Shown here in pieces: positions 37,032-49,527 of a stretch of DNA of 64,000 bases. The stretch's first letter is position 1. Every line of letters starts with the position of its first letter. The DNA comes from Quercus robur (taxonomy: Eukaryota > Streptophyta > Magnoliopsida > Fagales > Fagaceae). The DNA is taken from contig NC_065536.1 of the NCBI RefSeq assembly GCF_932294415.1, positions 7,500,474-7,564,473 on the forward strand, given 5' to 3'. The position numbers were made by a program, and so were the translations under genes. Below the pieces are notes generated by a model. That model made no database searches, was not told where the DNA came from, and was given only the letters and a program-made list of their open reading frames with translations.

Positions 37032-37966
37032 ACTTTTTGGCTAAGGAAAATGTAGGGTTGAAAAATGGTTTGGTCTGATCAGTCTTTATGCATTTTTTAG
37101 GATCGGATCAGTCTTTTCAGTTTCTTAAAATCTTGTACAAAACTTGTTTTCAAAAAAAAAAAAAAAATCTTCTACATAACTTGACCGGATAGGCCACCAA
37201 TTTCAACTAGTCCGAGTCCAATAGGTCCAAGTCAGTTTGATCCAGATTTCAATCTTGGGCTTGCACAGTTGCCCTTCCAATTTTGGGGTAATTTTTTAAA
37301 GAAAAAAAAATTGATTCAAAAGGCTAAATTCAATTTTAATTAGATAAAGTTTTGCTTAAAATTGGTTATAATCTTAGACTATAACATTACTCAATATCTT
37401 TTTATTGGATATGAATTTTGACAAATCCACCTTTAAATTACATCTTCTTCTTATATCCTCCATTTTTGCAAAATTTTTAGAAAATTAAAGATCAGTAACT
37501 ATGTTATTAATAAATTGTTAAAATTGCAAGTTTTCATAGTTTAACATTATGCGTAAAATATATGTTTATAGATTATATAGTAAAAAATATCTGATTAATA
37601 TAAAATTTGACATGTGTATTAAAAATGTAAAGAACATTTAATTCAATGATTCGATTTTCAAAATATGTAGTAATATTTATTTTATTAAGTAAGATTATAA
37701 TTTTACGTTACAACCAATTTTATAGCTAAATTTTATTCATTTTAATTACATAACTCAAATGGTCGTCTGAGAATGAGAGAGTCTCGCAAAGAGACTAAGA
37801 AACTTTAGGTACTTAGGTTATTATGATTTTTTTTTAAAAAAATATACCAAATACCCAAAAAAAAAATTTATATACTTACAAGTTTAGTATGCTTTATTCT
37901 ATTTTTTTGCAAATTTGGAACCAAGACAGAAACCCAATTATTTTAAAACTGAGGACCGATCAGACC
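37032..37966. other. AT-rich DNA with diffuse inverted similarity
   Basis: 'ggtctgatcagtc...aggatcggatcagtc' near 37070-37120 resembles the reverse complement of 37945-37975. No gene is visible. Confidence 0.35.
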
Positions 37967-38026
37967 GAATCCATCAGAAAATCAAACTAGGCTTGATTTT
38001 TGGTCCAATCTAGTTGATTCGTTTGG

Positions 38027-38064
<38 letters not shown>

Positions 38065-38978
38065 CAATCCTAAGAAATAGGGTCATTCCTTGGTTCTCAC
38101 AAAAAAATAAGGGTGTGATAAATAAAGCTAGTGGCTAGCCTTCATTTTCTAGGGAATATTGAAAACAACATTGTCCCAACTACGCTAACATATTAATCTA
38201 GTAATGCATCTCATTTTTTTTTTTAAGGAAAAAAATGCATTTGTCCCCCTTTATGTTTGGGGTAATTAACAAATTTTCTCATAATCTTTGAAACCAAATA
38301 ATGTACTCTTCTATATTTTAGAAATAACAAATAATCTCATTTTGTTACTCTCCCTTAAAATTATTCATTTCATCTTATTTTAAATACAAGTTGAGAATGA
38401 AATCGAGTTCATCAACAAACTAGATCACATATTCAAGTTTTGACTCATTTTATAGTTGAACAAGCTTGAATTTTTTCACGAGTTAATTAATTAACTTATT
38501 CTTTTTTATATAATAAATACTAAGAGTATATGACAAAATTTTTTCTAACTTTAAAAATCTATGTTAACAATTAATAAATAAATTATAGTGGAAATTATAT
38601 TATTTGAACTACTTAGATAAAATGATTTCTTTTTATAAATTTATAAAAATTATATTCACCAACCTTTTATTGTTGAAATTTATATATAACTTTTTCTACA
38701 TAATGAACTATTTATATTACAAATAAATTACAAATAATAATATGATATCTTATGAATTTATTTGCAGGCTTACACAAAATCCAATATAAAGTCTGTATTG
38801 ATATGTTTTTTAAAAAAAACATGTATACATATAAATATTATATATTATATATATTTAAATCAAGTCTCATACTCATAATCTTATTCACAAATACATTATT
38901 TTGTTTGAATTTGACTTATTAAGCCTAAAGTTGGGCTTGAACTTGCCTCCTTTACTAACTAGACAAACATAAAGTTGT
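37967..38978. repeat. Dispersed AT-rich repeat, copy 2
   Basis: Direct copy of 1-1062, with an (AT)n tract at 38033-38060 and a different segment in the middle (about 38360-38530). It is non-coding. Confidence 0.75.
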
Positions 38979-39154
38979 TTCCAATTGCTCATTTATGCCT
39001 TACAATTTTTTTCCTATCAATTTGAAAAAGATGTGGAAAACTTTTAGTTAACATTCTATATTTTTGTTCTTGCAATGTAAGATTGTTTCATGTTGTAAAC
39101 TAAATAAAAATGTACAATGTTATACACATTTGTTTAATCTACAATATTAGATTT

Positions 39155-39769
39155 ACATCTCTAGCACAATATAAATCTATAATTACCTAAATTATATATA
39201 TACATAGAGGAACGGACCTAGAATTTCAAGCTAGGGGGGCCAAAGTATAAGAAGAAGAAAAAATTCAAATAGGTATCCATATAGTACTAACAAACTATCA
39301 ACCAAGATCAATAAATAAAGTCATTGTTTCTTAATACATTAAGATACAATCATCTAACAATAAAAAATTAAAAAAAAATTTAAAAAAAAACACAAAATAA
39401 TATTGTTTCTTAAGAGCATCAACTGTTGCAAAAAAAATATTTTTTCACAAATCAAAACTTACTTTTACTACTTTAATATAGTATATAAAATGTCTGGTAC
39501 AGTAGTGTTTTTAGTATTTGGTGTTTTAAATACTAAATATTTAGCATTTAAAACACCTAATGCCAGTACTCTAATACTGGGTTGACTAGGATTTTTTATT
39601 TTTTATTTTTTAAATTTTGTTTTTGTTAAGTTTTTGAGTTGGGTAATTGCTAATTGGGCCAAGCTAATTAAAAGGAAGGGGGTCTAAGTTTTTGGGCTAG
39701 GGAGGCCCAATTATTTTTTTCCTTTTTTTTTTCTTTGGGCCCAAGCCCCTTTGGCCCCAGGTTCGATCT

Positions 39770-39800
<31 letters not shown>

Positions 39801-40323
39801 TTCTCGAACTTTTGCTAATCTAGTGCCACAAGTGATCTTTGAGTCTTCAGACTAATTTTACCTCTTAGTTACATCACTAGCACAATATAAATCTATAATT
39901 ACCAAAATTATATACACACACACACAGAGGAGCGGACCTATAATTTCAAGCTAGGGGGGGCAAAGTATAAGAAGAAAAAAAAATCCAAATAGGTATCCAT
40001 ATAGTACTAACAAACTATCAACCAAAATCAATAAACAAAGTTATTGTTTCTTAATACATTAAGATGCAATCATCTACCAATAAAAACAAAAACAAAAAAA
40101 ACAAAAAAACAAAAAAAAAAACACAAAAAAAAAACACAAAATGATATTGTTTCTTAAGAGCATTAACTGTTACAAGAAAAATATATTTTCACAAACCAAA
40201 ACTTACTTTTACTACTTTAATATAGTATTTGAAATGTCTCGTACAGTAGTTTTTTTGGTATTTGGTGTTCTAAATACTAAATATTTAGCATTTAAACACC
40301 TAATGCTAATACTCTAATACTGG
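39155..40323 (+). repeat. 716-bp tandem duplication, second copy truncated by the Tat element
   Basis: Nt 39155-39597 and 39871-40323 match closely, from 'acatc(t/a)ctagcacaatataaatc' to 'ctctaatactgg'. The first copy continues '...actgggttgactagg', whereas the second stops at ACTGG where the Tat LTR begins (40324). The short ORF at 39403-39585 recurs in degraded form and is not a gene. Confidence 0.8.
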
Positions 40324-41045
40324 TGTAAGGACTGAAATTGGATTGATCCCAAAACAGGATTGGGCTCAAACCCAAAAAAAAAGTGATTAGATTTAGTGAT
40401 TTCAGACTGTAAGACACAATTTAGATTAGAAAATCTATCCTCGGAATAGTCCAAGTAGTTCGTATCATATGGTTTTGTTGAATAATCAAATTGTACAAGA
40501 GTTACCGTCCTCCACTTCTTTTAGTACATCTTTCCATGTTATATATTCCAGCCTTGGTGTCATCCCTACCACACACGTGTAGGTTAGATTCGGAAAACTC
40601 CTTCATGTCCCATCTAGCACTTCTCAAAACCATCAACTAGTAGCTGTAAGGCTGCTTGATCACTTTCCAGGCGTCACTTCCACATTAATGCGGCCAGAGA
40701 GTGGGTTGGGAGTCATTCAATGCGCGGGTTGCAGCTTTTTGAAGATATTTGTTGCCCTTTTCCTTTCTTATCCTTTGTCCAATGTCTAACCCTTAATGAT
40801 GATGTAACTCCAAAGTAAGTCTGTGATGATATGGCACTTAGATCAACCTCGGACACATGTTGCCTAGAGGGCTTTTGTCCTTGGACGCTTGTTGGACCTA
40901 TCTCATATTGTCTCTACTTCTCTCTTCATTCCATTCTCCTTATAATCTTATCTGGACCTCCTCGGATGGTCTAACGTCCTCGGATCGGGACATAGGCCCA
41001 GTTAACACTGTCTTAATAGTACTCCCTAATTAATTGGTCCACACA
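40324..41045 (-). repeat. 3' LTR of the Tat element (722 bp), with PPT
   Basis: On the minus strand it starts TGTGTGG and ends CCTTACA. The adjacent internal tract 41046-41060 reads GATTTTGAGGGGCTAT on the minus strand, the PPT also present at 20888-20903. Confidence 0.83.
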
Positions 41046-41324
41046 ATAGCCCCTCAAAATCTTGTTTTTCTACTCCTCGGGAGGAAAGGATGATTTTGAC
41101 ATCCTTAGCCCATCTTGTTTTTGGTCTATTCTGTACTCCTGACCGCCCATATGTCTTTTCCCCTGCTCAGGGCACGCTCCTAATGCTTCGGCGTCCAGAG
41201 CGTGCCAGCATTAAATTTTGGTGACGCCATTGTCCCCCACGTTCTACGGTAAGATGTGAATCTAACGGTGGAAGGTTTTCCTTGTTTTATGAGCGGGAAC
41301 TTTCCCGCTTGTAAATTCTGCGCC

Positions 41325-41333
41325 ACTATAAAT
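41325..41333 (+). promoter_or_regulatory. TATA box of the antisense accessory gene
   Basis: CTATAAATA lies on the plus strand, followed by a CT-rich leader (41350-41430) and a predicted intron (GT 41474, AG 41538-41539) that ends four bases before ATG 41544. Confidence 0.6.
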
Positions 41334-41543
41334 AAATTTTCAAATCAATTCTCTCTCTTACTTTCAATAATCACACAATCCAGAGCTCATACATTGAACC
41401 TCTCTCTCTCTCTTTCATTTCCTTGTGCGTCTACAAATACTAGAATTTTGTCCGAGGACCCTTTTTCAAACCTGTAAGTCTTCTTAAAACCTTTTTAGCT
41501 TTCATCTTAAACTTGTTAATTTTCTTCTTAAACTCTTAGAAAA

Positions 41544-44074
41544 ATGGGTAAGTTCCAATGTTTGGTTCAGTTCGAGGAGGGTATGAGAAGTTTCAGGGCT
41601 AAGTATAGAATCCCACTAATAGTGGGTATGAGGTATGCTGCCCAGGGGGAGTGGGTCGGTGCTAGGAAAGTAGGGGAGGTAGTCATTCCCATGATCACCT
41701 TCATAGAAGGTGGGATGACCATTCCCATAGGTACTATTACTAGAAATTACCTTAGGTTTTTTAGGTTATCTCCCATACAGTGTGCCCCAAACATGTTTAG
41801 GGTCTTGGGAAGTATAGAAGTTTTAAACGAAAGAATGAACCTAAACCTGACCCATCACGATGTAAATTAGGTGTTCAATCTACACAATTTGAAGGGGTAG
41901 GGATACTACCTCAAGTCGAGGTATCCCGAAGTAAGGCTAATCCAGTGCCTTCCCACTTCAAACAAAAATTTAAAGGAAGATTTCCTTATCTTTTCTGGGG
42001 AATGGTACGATGGCCTGCCTTGTCCAACAGAGGAGGGAGAACCAGGTGGGGGTATAGCCGTAGATTCATGAATTTCAGTTTACATTTCTTTTTTTGTGTC
42101 TCAATATCCTTGTTTCTAATGAAACCCCATTCTAATTCAATGATTTTACAGATAGGCGTTCTACCAAACCCAAACTCAACTTAGTCAACAAAGCTTGGAC
42201 AGGGTATTGCAAGCCGAAATATATGCAAACGAAGCTGATAGTTAACTCTGAGCAGCCCATTTAATCCTTGGATACACACCTCTCTCGTTTGCTTTCCAAG
42301 CTCCTAAGTACATAATCAGAGCTCGCGACCCTCGACTCCGCCGTATCAATGTTGCCTACCAAGGGTTCATCGTTCCAGAGGGTCTTCCACTTCCTAGAGA
42401 CACTCCCCGTACCCAACCACTTTTCGTTGCCACTCCTTCAGTAGGAGAATCCTCATCCCAGCTCGTTCTCAAGGAAGAGGAGGAAAGAAAAGAAGAAGAA
42501 GAAGAAGAAAGAAGTCCAGAGGAAGTTGTAGATTTGACAGGCTCTTCAGACGAATTCATGGTTTTTAATTAGACTATACACTCCGAGGACGCTTTTTGAC
42601 GAAATGGGTGTTCAAAGGTAACCCCAGAGGAGTCTAATGGAGCTAATAGAGAATCATCCTAGAAAAAGTGCACCGGGGAGATCTGCACAGTCTCAGATTC
42701 CCCATCTTCTTACCAAATCTCCTTCTCCTGCTCCTCACCAACCTCAACCAGTCAAATCTGAATCTGCTGATCTAAAAAGAAAAAGGAAACAGAAAGGGAA
42801 AGACGTGGTTGATGCTGGAAGATCCTGTCCGACCCAGGAAGAAGAGGCCCAACAGGCTGCGAAGCAGCAAAAGGTCAACCATATATCACAACGAGGCCTG
42901 GAGAGGTCAGACACTCAGCCTCCTGAGCCACAAGCCTGGCTCCCAACACCCATGCACGGTGGGGAGCCCCTGAGGGATGATGCATCACTCAAGGACTTCA
43001 ACGGTGGCATTGGGTGTCACGTAGCCTCGGCTATGGTGGAGGCCTTATTGCTCCCCAAAGACATGGCCGACCTGAGGAGCATGAGGAAGAATGAGGTTTT
43101 CCTCAACTGCAAAAGATACCTAGGAATGGTATAATATTAACCTTTTCTCTTCTTTTTTTTATTTATTTATAATTATTATTTGTAGTCATATATACTTTTT
43201 ATTGGCTACAATATTAACCCCCTTTTTTTAGGCTGTCCAAGCCACTTTCAGGTTGGAAGAGATTACCAATAACTGCTATCAACAGTTGGAAGATGAAAGG
43301 AAAAATAGGACGGCAGCTATACAAATGCTTACCATATCTGAACATAATATTGCCGAGCTGAAGAAAAAATTGACCAGTGAGGAGCAGGCTCACCGTAGCA
43401 CCGACTCGGCCTTGGAAGGCGTGGAGAGGCAAGCTGAGGACCAGAGGAGGCATCTACGCGAGGCAACTGATGAATTAACTGCTGCCAGGGAGCAAATGGT
43501 AGCCCTTAAAAAACAACTGGAGGAAACCCAAAGGCTAAAGGATCAAGCTGAAAAGTCCAAGGCAAGGGATGAGGCCGAGCAGAAGGGTTATGACCTTAAA
43601 GTAGCTGAGACCGAGGAAACCCTTAGGGCAGAAGTCCCAGCGGTGTGCCACATTTACTGCGCCCAAACTTGGGATGAAGCCCTTAACTGAGCTAGGGTTG
43701 AGGCTTCATCTGAGTTGAGGAAAGCAGAGAATGTGTTTTACCCTTCTGCAATTCGAGCCTCGGATCCTCCTTTGACTCAAGATGATGTGGCTTCTACAAT
43801 TGTTGATCCAAATCCAAAAGTATTGCCTCGGGATCCTCCTCCTCCCAGCCAGCAAAGGCCAACAAAAGAAATCGATGCTTCCCAAGAAGTATCCTCGGAT
43901 AAGGCTGCAGCTGTTCCGGAGGTAGGGGCAGCTTCCCAAGGCTTTCAACAAGACTTGGATTCTACAGTCATGCCCGCTGAGGGAGCTTCTAAAGACAAAG
44001 AGGGAACAACTACCTCGAAAGCAAATAACCCGGCCAACAAAACTTCCAAGCTTCAAATTAAGCTGAAAAAATGA
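41544..44074 (+). pseudogene. Antisense accessory gene of the Tat element ('transposase, putative, gypsy type' domain)
   Basis: It starts at ATG 41544 and runs opposite to gag-pol. The N-terminal part (to about 42085) resembles the plant putative gypsy-type transposase domain (LSPIQCAPNMFRVLGSIEVLN). Two predicted introns follow (about 42086-42152 and 43131-43231). The middle is a Glu/Ser-rich, Lys/Arg-rich linker (42350-42950), then a conserved helical block (near 42955-43130) and a long coiled coil (43235-43690). It ends at TGA 44072. Premature stops (41868, about 41895, about 42220, 42570, 43688) make it a pseudogene. Antisense ORFs of this kind are known from Tat elements such as Grande; their function is unknown. 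Confidence 0.72.
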
Positions 44075-44559
44075 GTTTTCTTTTGTAATACAATTAAGAC
44101 TTTTGCAAGGGATTTGTTCCCCCCTTTTTTCTTTAGACATATTTTAATGAAGTATGCATTCTTAACATCTTGAATTTGTTTGAGTTACTATTCATTTCAT
44201 TTTTATTTTATCTGTTTTTTTTTTTTTTTTTTTTGAGTAGTTTTCATCTTGAGTGCCCTTTGCTTATACAAAAGAAAAAACATAGTTCGCACATGCTTTT
44301 AATTAGCCGTTAAAATGGATGATAACCATTGAGTCTATAACATTATATAGACATTTTTTGAATACAGATATCTGTTCTAACGAGTTTAAACCCAAGTAAA
44401 CATCCAAACGTTTGGTTAGACAAAGTTAAATTCGGGGCACTTCAGTATGCTCAATATGATGCTCATAGGCTTATTGAGGTTTATATCTTTACTAGGTGAT
44501 CACAAAGCCTGCAACCTGAGAATGGAAATTAAGGGTTTACTCCCCTTAAGTGCTCAAGT
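44075..44559. other. Tat element spacer
   Basis: Non-coding sequence between the antisense gene and the minisatellite, with poly(T) at about 44214-44234. Confidence 0.5.
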
Positions 44560-44960
44560 TCGTATTGAACTAGCATTTTAATAGTACGAGGGTGTATTAG
44601 TTTCTATTGAACCTGTTTAATGCTTCAATAGAGGTCATAGGGTATTAATTTCCACTAAGTTTGTGGTCCGAGGAACCTAACATAACTTAGTTTCTATTTA
44701 ATACTTCAATAGATGTCAAAGGGTATTAATTTTCACTAAATTTGTGGTCCGAGGAACCTGACATAACTTAATTTCTGTTTAATACTTCAATAGATGTCAA
44801 AGGGTATTAATTTCCACTAAGTTTGAGGTCCTAGGAACCTGACATAACTTAGTTTCTATTTAATACTTCAATAGATGTCAAATGGTATTAATTTCCACTA
44901 AGTTTGTGGTCCGAGGAACCTAACATAACTTAATTTCTGTTTAATACTTCAATAGATGTG
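44560..44960 (-). repeat. 81-bp minisatellite of the Tat element, about 4-5 copies
   Basis: The word GGTATTAATTT recurs at 44641, 44722, 44803 and 44884, exactly 81 bp apart, with a degenerate copy before (about 44560-44640). On the minus strand (element sense) each unit has CCTCGGACCACAAACTTAG, resembling the 80-bp unit of 16354-17800. Confidence 0.9.
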
Positions 44961-45101
44961 GAAACACATGACGTATGATTGGCATAAATTAGAGGAAGAC
45001 TAAACAAGATTACTTTTATTAATAATAATACCTTTTCAGATTGTTTACATTCCAAGGATGGAGTAAACCTTTTTCATCTAAGTCTTCCAAATAGTAGGCT
45101 C

Positions 45102-46236
45102 CTATTCTAACCACTCTTCCCGATACGGTCCTTCCCAATTAGGCCCCAATTTTCCCCAGGCTGGATTCTTGGTGGTTCCCAGAACTTTCCTCAGCACCAG
45201 ATTTCCTACAGCTAATGGCCTCAGCTTTACATTGGTATCGTAACCTTGCTTGAGTTTATGCTGGTTGTAAGCCAGTTGGACCATTGCACTCTCCCTTCGC
45301 TCTTCGATCAAGTCCAGACTTTTTCCCAACAACCCGTCATTACTGTCCGAGGTAAATGCACTAATTCTTAACGTTAGGAAACCAGTTTCCAGAGGGATTA
45401 CGGCCTCGGATCCATATGTCATTGAGAAAGGGGTCTCTCCTGTTAATCGTCGAGGTGTTGTCCGATATGTCCAAAGGACATGTGGCAATTCCTCCACCCA
45501 TTTTCCCTTTGCGTCGTCCAACCTCTTTTTAAGTCCACTTACTATAACCTTATTGACAACTTCGACTTACCCATTCCCTTGAGGATAGGCTGGAGTGGAA
45601 TACCTATTCTTTATCCCCAGGTCGGAACAGTATTGTCTGAAGGCTTTACTATCGAACTGAAGGCCATTATCCGAGATAAGGGTAGGGGGAACCCCGAATC
45701 GTGTAACGATATTCTTCTAGATAAACCTTTTAACATCTACATCCCTAATATTTGCCAAAGGTTCAGCTTCGACCCATTTAGTAAAATAATCTGTACCGAC
45801 CAACAGATACTTTTTGTTCCCTAATGCCTTAGGAAAAGGACCTACAATATCTAAACCCTACTGAGCAAAAGGCCAAGGGTTGAAAAGAGGATTAAGAACT
45901 CCTCCAGGTTGGTGGATGTTTGGAGCGAATCTCTGACATTGGTCACATTTTCTAACATACTCTTGCTCTTCTTTCTGCATATTTGGCCACCAGTATCCTT
46001 GAGTAATAGCCCGGTGAGATAGGGATCTTCCCCCCGTGTGACTTCCGCAAATTCCTTCGTGCAGTTCCTCCAGGAGTGACTCCGATATCTCAGGATGCAC
46101 ACAAAGCAGATATGGCCCAAAAAAGGACCGTTTATACAACTTTTTATCCTCAAATAACCAAAACCGAGGAGCTTTCCTTCGTATTTTCTCAGCTTCTAGT
46201 TTCTCCTTAGGCAATATATCGCTTTTGAGGAATAGC
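45102..46236 (-). pseudogene. Tat integrase
   Basis: On the minus strand, a zinc-binding H2C2 region (H..GICGSHTGGR, then CDQCQRFA; about 45930-46080) precedes the catalytic core (about 45520-45850). Recognisable are GTDYFTKW, SDNGLQFD and the Glu region EVVNK. A C-terminal part reads WTYRTTPRR...GETPF (45102-45521). The integrase would insert element cDNA. Stops lie after PWPFAQ (about 45858) and just before the catalytic Glu region. The 5' end of this block is cut by the hAT insertion at 46245, and coding resumes in the same frame at 59564-59573 when one TSD copy is counted. Confidence 0.8.
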
Positions 46237-46244
46237 AGTATGGG

Positions 46245-46345
46245 CATGGTTTTAAAAACCGGTACGGTGAAAGAACCGGAAAATGAGCTAATTACCGGTT
46301 TTATGGTCGGACCGAGGTCCGACCGATGGTCGAACCGGTGACGTC
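46245..46345. promoter_or_regulatory. hAT subterminal repeat cluster, left end
   Basis: Several CCGGT/ACCGG and GGTCGGACC words lie within 100 bp of the end. Clustered subterminal words are where hAT transposases bind; that role is inferred here. Confidence 0.55.
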
Positions 46346-49300
46346 ATAAATAATTTAGTTAATATTTATTTAAATTATATAAATAATTAATAATTTTTTA
46401 ATATACTAAAAACATAATTTTTTAATATACTAAAAACAAGTCATTGAAAGCCCATCAAAAAATCCTCCTCCAATTAGGCAATTACAGGGAAAAACAGTTA
46501 ACAATTTCTACAAAATGGTGACTTGGCTTATCATTCATATTCTATTCTATTCAATAGATACACATTCATATTCTATTCAACAAACTCAACAATTTATACA
46601 AAATGGTAGCTTGGCTTATCATTCTCCCTGCTTTGCTTCAAATCCACCCAAGTTACCATCCAACCCCAAACACAAAAAATGTAGGACATCCAAACAAACT
46701 CAACTCATCTATAGTTTTGTCTTCTAATAAAAAAATACACATACCACAATAATAAGTTCATTAGTCATTACATTTACATCCAAATGACAAATAACAAATA
46801 ACAAATAAGTTCATTACATCTAAATAGCAAATAAGTTATAAAGTTTCAAAAAAACTACTAAGTTTTAACTTTTAAGACCCAAGCTTCATTCGTTATGAAG
46901 AAAATTGAAATCAATATCATCATGTGAACCAAATGCTCCACCACTAGCATCATCATCATCATCCTCTTCTTCATCTTCAACATGAATAGGATGATTTTTA
47001 TCTCTAAATCCGGGAGGAGCATCATCTTCATCACCAAATGATTCCAAATTAATGTCATCATCGTCATCCTCAATCACTTCATTGTCCATATCTATACAAA
47101 TTCCAAAACCAAAGAACAATATCATTTCTCATAAATAATAAATAGTCTAATTAAAATATGCATCTAAGCAAAGAATTGTTATAAACTAACCTCTTTGTAC
47201 ATGGCTAGAAGACCCTTCTTCAATTGGATAGGCTCCCTCTTCATATAATGCATTTTCTATCTCCTCATGATCAAGAAATGGAGGTTCCTCATCTTCCACT
47301 ACCCAAAATTCAGTTTTATCGATACTTGCATAGTCAATAGGATCAAAATTGAACTTCTTCCTTTTGACTCTATATCATGAGATGAACATAATTAATAATT
47401 TATTTAGTAAACAAATCACTTATATTTAACAATCACAAAGAACCCACTTGACCAAATCAATGAATCACTCATATTTCCCCACAAAAACATTGAAACAAAG
47501 AAACTATATAAGATATACCTTTCTTTCAATCGGTAGTTATAATGAACAAACACAAGATCATTAAGTCGTTGATGCTCCAATCTATTTCTTCTTTTGGTAT
47601 GTATTTGTTCAAAAGCACTCCAATTCCGCTCACATCCCGAAGAGGCAGCTGTTTGGCTAAGGATCCGAATTGCAAACTTTTGTAAGGTTGGAGCACAAGA
47701 TCCAAACAACTTCCACCACTCATCTAAGTTCCATATAAAACACAAAACAATAATACAATGAATCAATAAACACAACTATACTTATCCCAAAAATATAAAA
47801 AAGAGCTATGATCTTTAAAACATATTTTTATTTTATTATTAGTTAAAGTAAACATTATCTTACCCGGCTGAGATGTCTTGGCTGATTCTTGAGCAAGTTG
47901 GCTTCCAAAAGTTTGTTCACGCTCTCGAAATAGCCTTAATTCCTCCACCAACTTCAACCGACCAACTGAAACTTTTGATTCAATAACATCTGTCACAGCA
48001 GATTGTGTCTCTAGCCTCTTATTAAGAGTGGAAGTGTCATATTGGAATGCAGGATTCAACCAATAAGCAGCAGCATGAATATCTCTATAGAATTGATTAT
48101 CCCAACGATCCTTAATAATATTAACATAAGGCTCCCATAGTCTCTTCTTGTCCTTGAAAATTTTTTTAATTCCATCAATTACTCTATACATGCCATCATA
48201 TACATAACCCATAGCTGGTTTTTCATCAGAATCAACAATGCGTAATAAACGAATCAATGGTGACATAATATGCACAATTACATGACAATCATTCCAAAAT
48301 TGATTATCAAGAATGATTTTCACCACTGCCTTTGCTTTCTTATCTTTTGCATATTTTGATTCAACATAAAATTTGCTAGTCACCAATGCTTGTAAGTCAT
48401 GCTTATGTTCCTTAAGACTCCCTAAGGCAATGAAAGTAGTAGCAAACCTAGTTGGCCCTGGACGCACAATTTCCGTCCAATTTTTTCTAGTCCTCAACCA
48501 AGCTTGCAAAGCCACATGGTTATAGATGAACACAGTGATCTTGGATGCACGCTTTGCAAGTTTAGCTACATGATCCATCTTCCCAATCTCTTTAAAAATT
48601 AGGTTTAGGCAATGTGCTGCACAAGGTGACCAACTAATGTTCCTATATTTTCCACACACAATTCTTCCAGCAGCTACATAATTTGCAGCATTGTCAGTGA
48701 CCAAATGTACTATATTTGCAGGACCAACCCAATTAACAATTTCATCAAACAAGTTACTTAAAGTAATAGCATCCTTAACCAAGTCAGAAGCATCAATAGA
48801 ACGTATAAAAATAATACCTTTAGGACAATAGACAAGAAAATTAATCAATGTTCTATGCCTAGTATCAGTCCACCCATCAGCCATTATTGTACAACCAGTA
48901 TCAGCCCAATATGAACGATGAGAATCAACAATCAATTGAACTTCTCTTTTTGCTTCTCTCAACAAAGGCACTCGAAGGGCATGATAATTTGGACCTCTAT
49001 ATCCAGGACCATAAGAAGCTACAGCATTGAGCATAGGTTGATAATAACTAGAATTCACAGCATTAATTGGAATGCAAGCATCATACATCCATCTAGCTAC
49101 AGCCATATCAACCCTCCACTTCTTTTCTTTGCCAGCAAGCACACTTTTAATAGAAGGTTGAGCTCCCGGTGTTGTCCTAGGAGCGAAGTAATTATCAATG
49201 TCACCAACCTTTCTCTTGCCAAGATTGGATCTTGGTGGAAAATTACTAGGACTACTTCTATTTCCCCTACCTAACCCCCTACCTCTAGGAGTAATTTCTT

Positions 49301-49527
49301 GGACATCTTCAAATTCTGGTGACTCCTCTAATGGCGAATAATTAGATGCTTCTTGATCCTTTTTGGTTTGTTCTTTAGATTTTGAAATTTCCTTCAAATT
49401 CTCAACCATTTGGAACCTAACATCATAAGGTACACCCATACATGGAGCCACATCACCTTTAATTCCAGCTAGATGTCTTTTCATTCGATTAATGCCCCCT
49501 CCTTTATAAGTTTTCCCACAATGTATA

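Noticed and set aside
45480-45824. 114-codon plus-strand ORF
   Set aside because: Opposite strand of the Tat integrase core.
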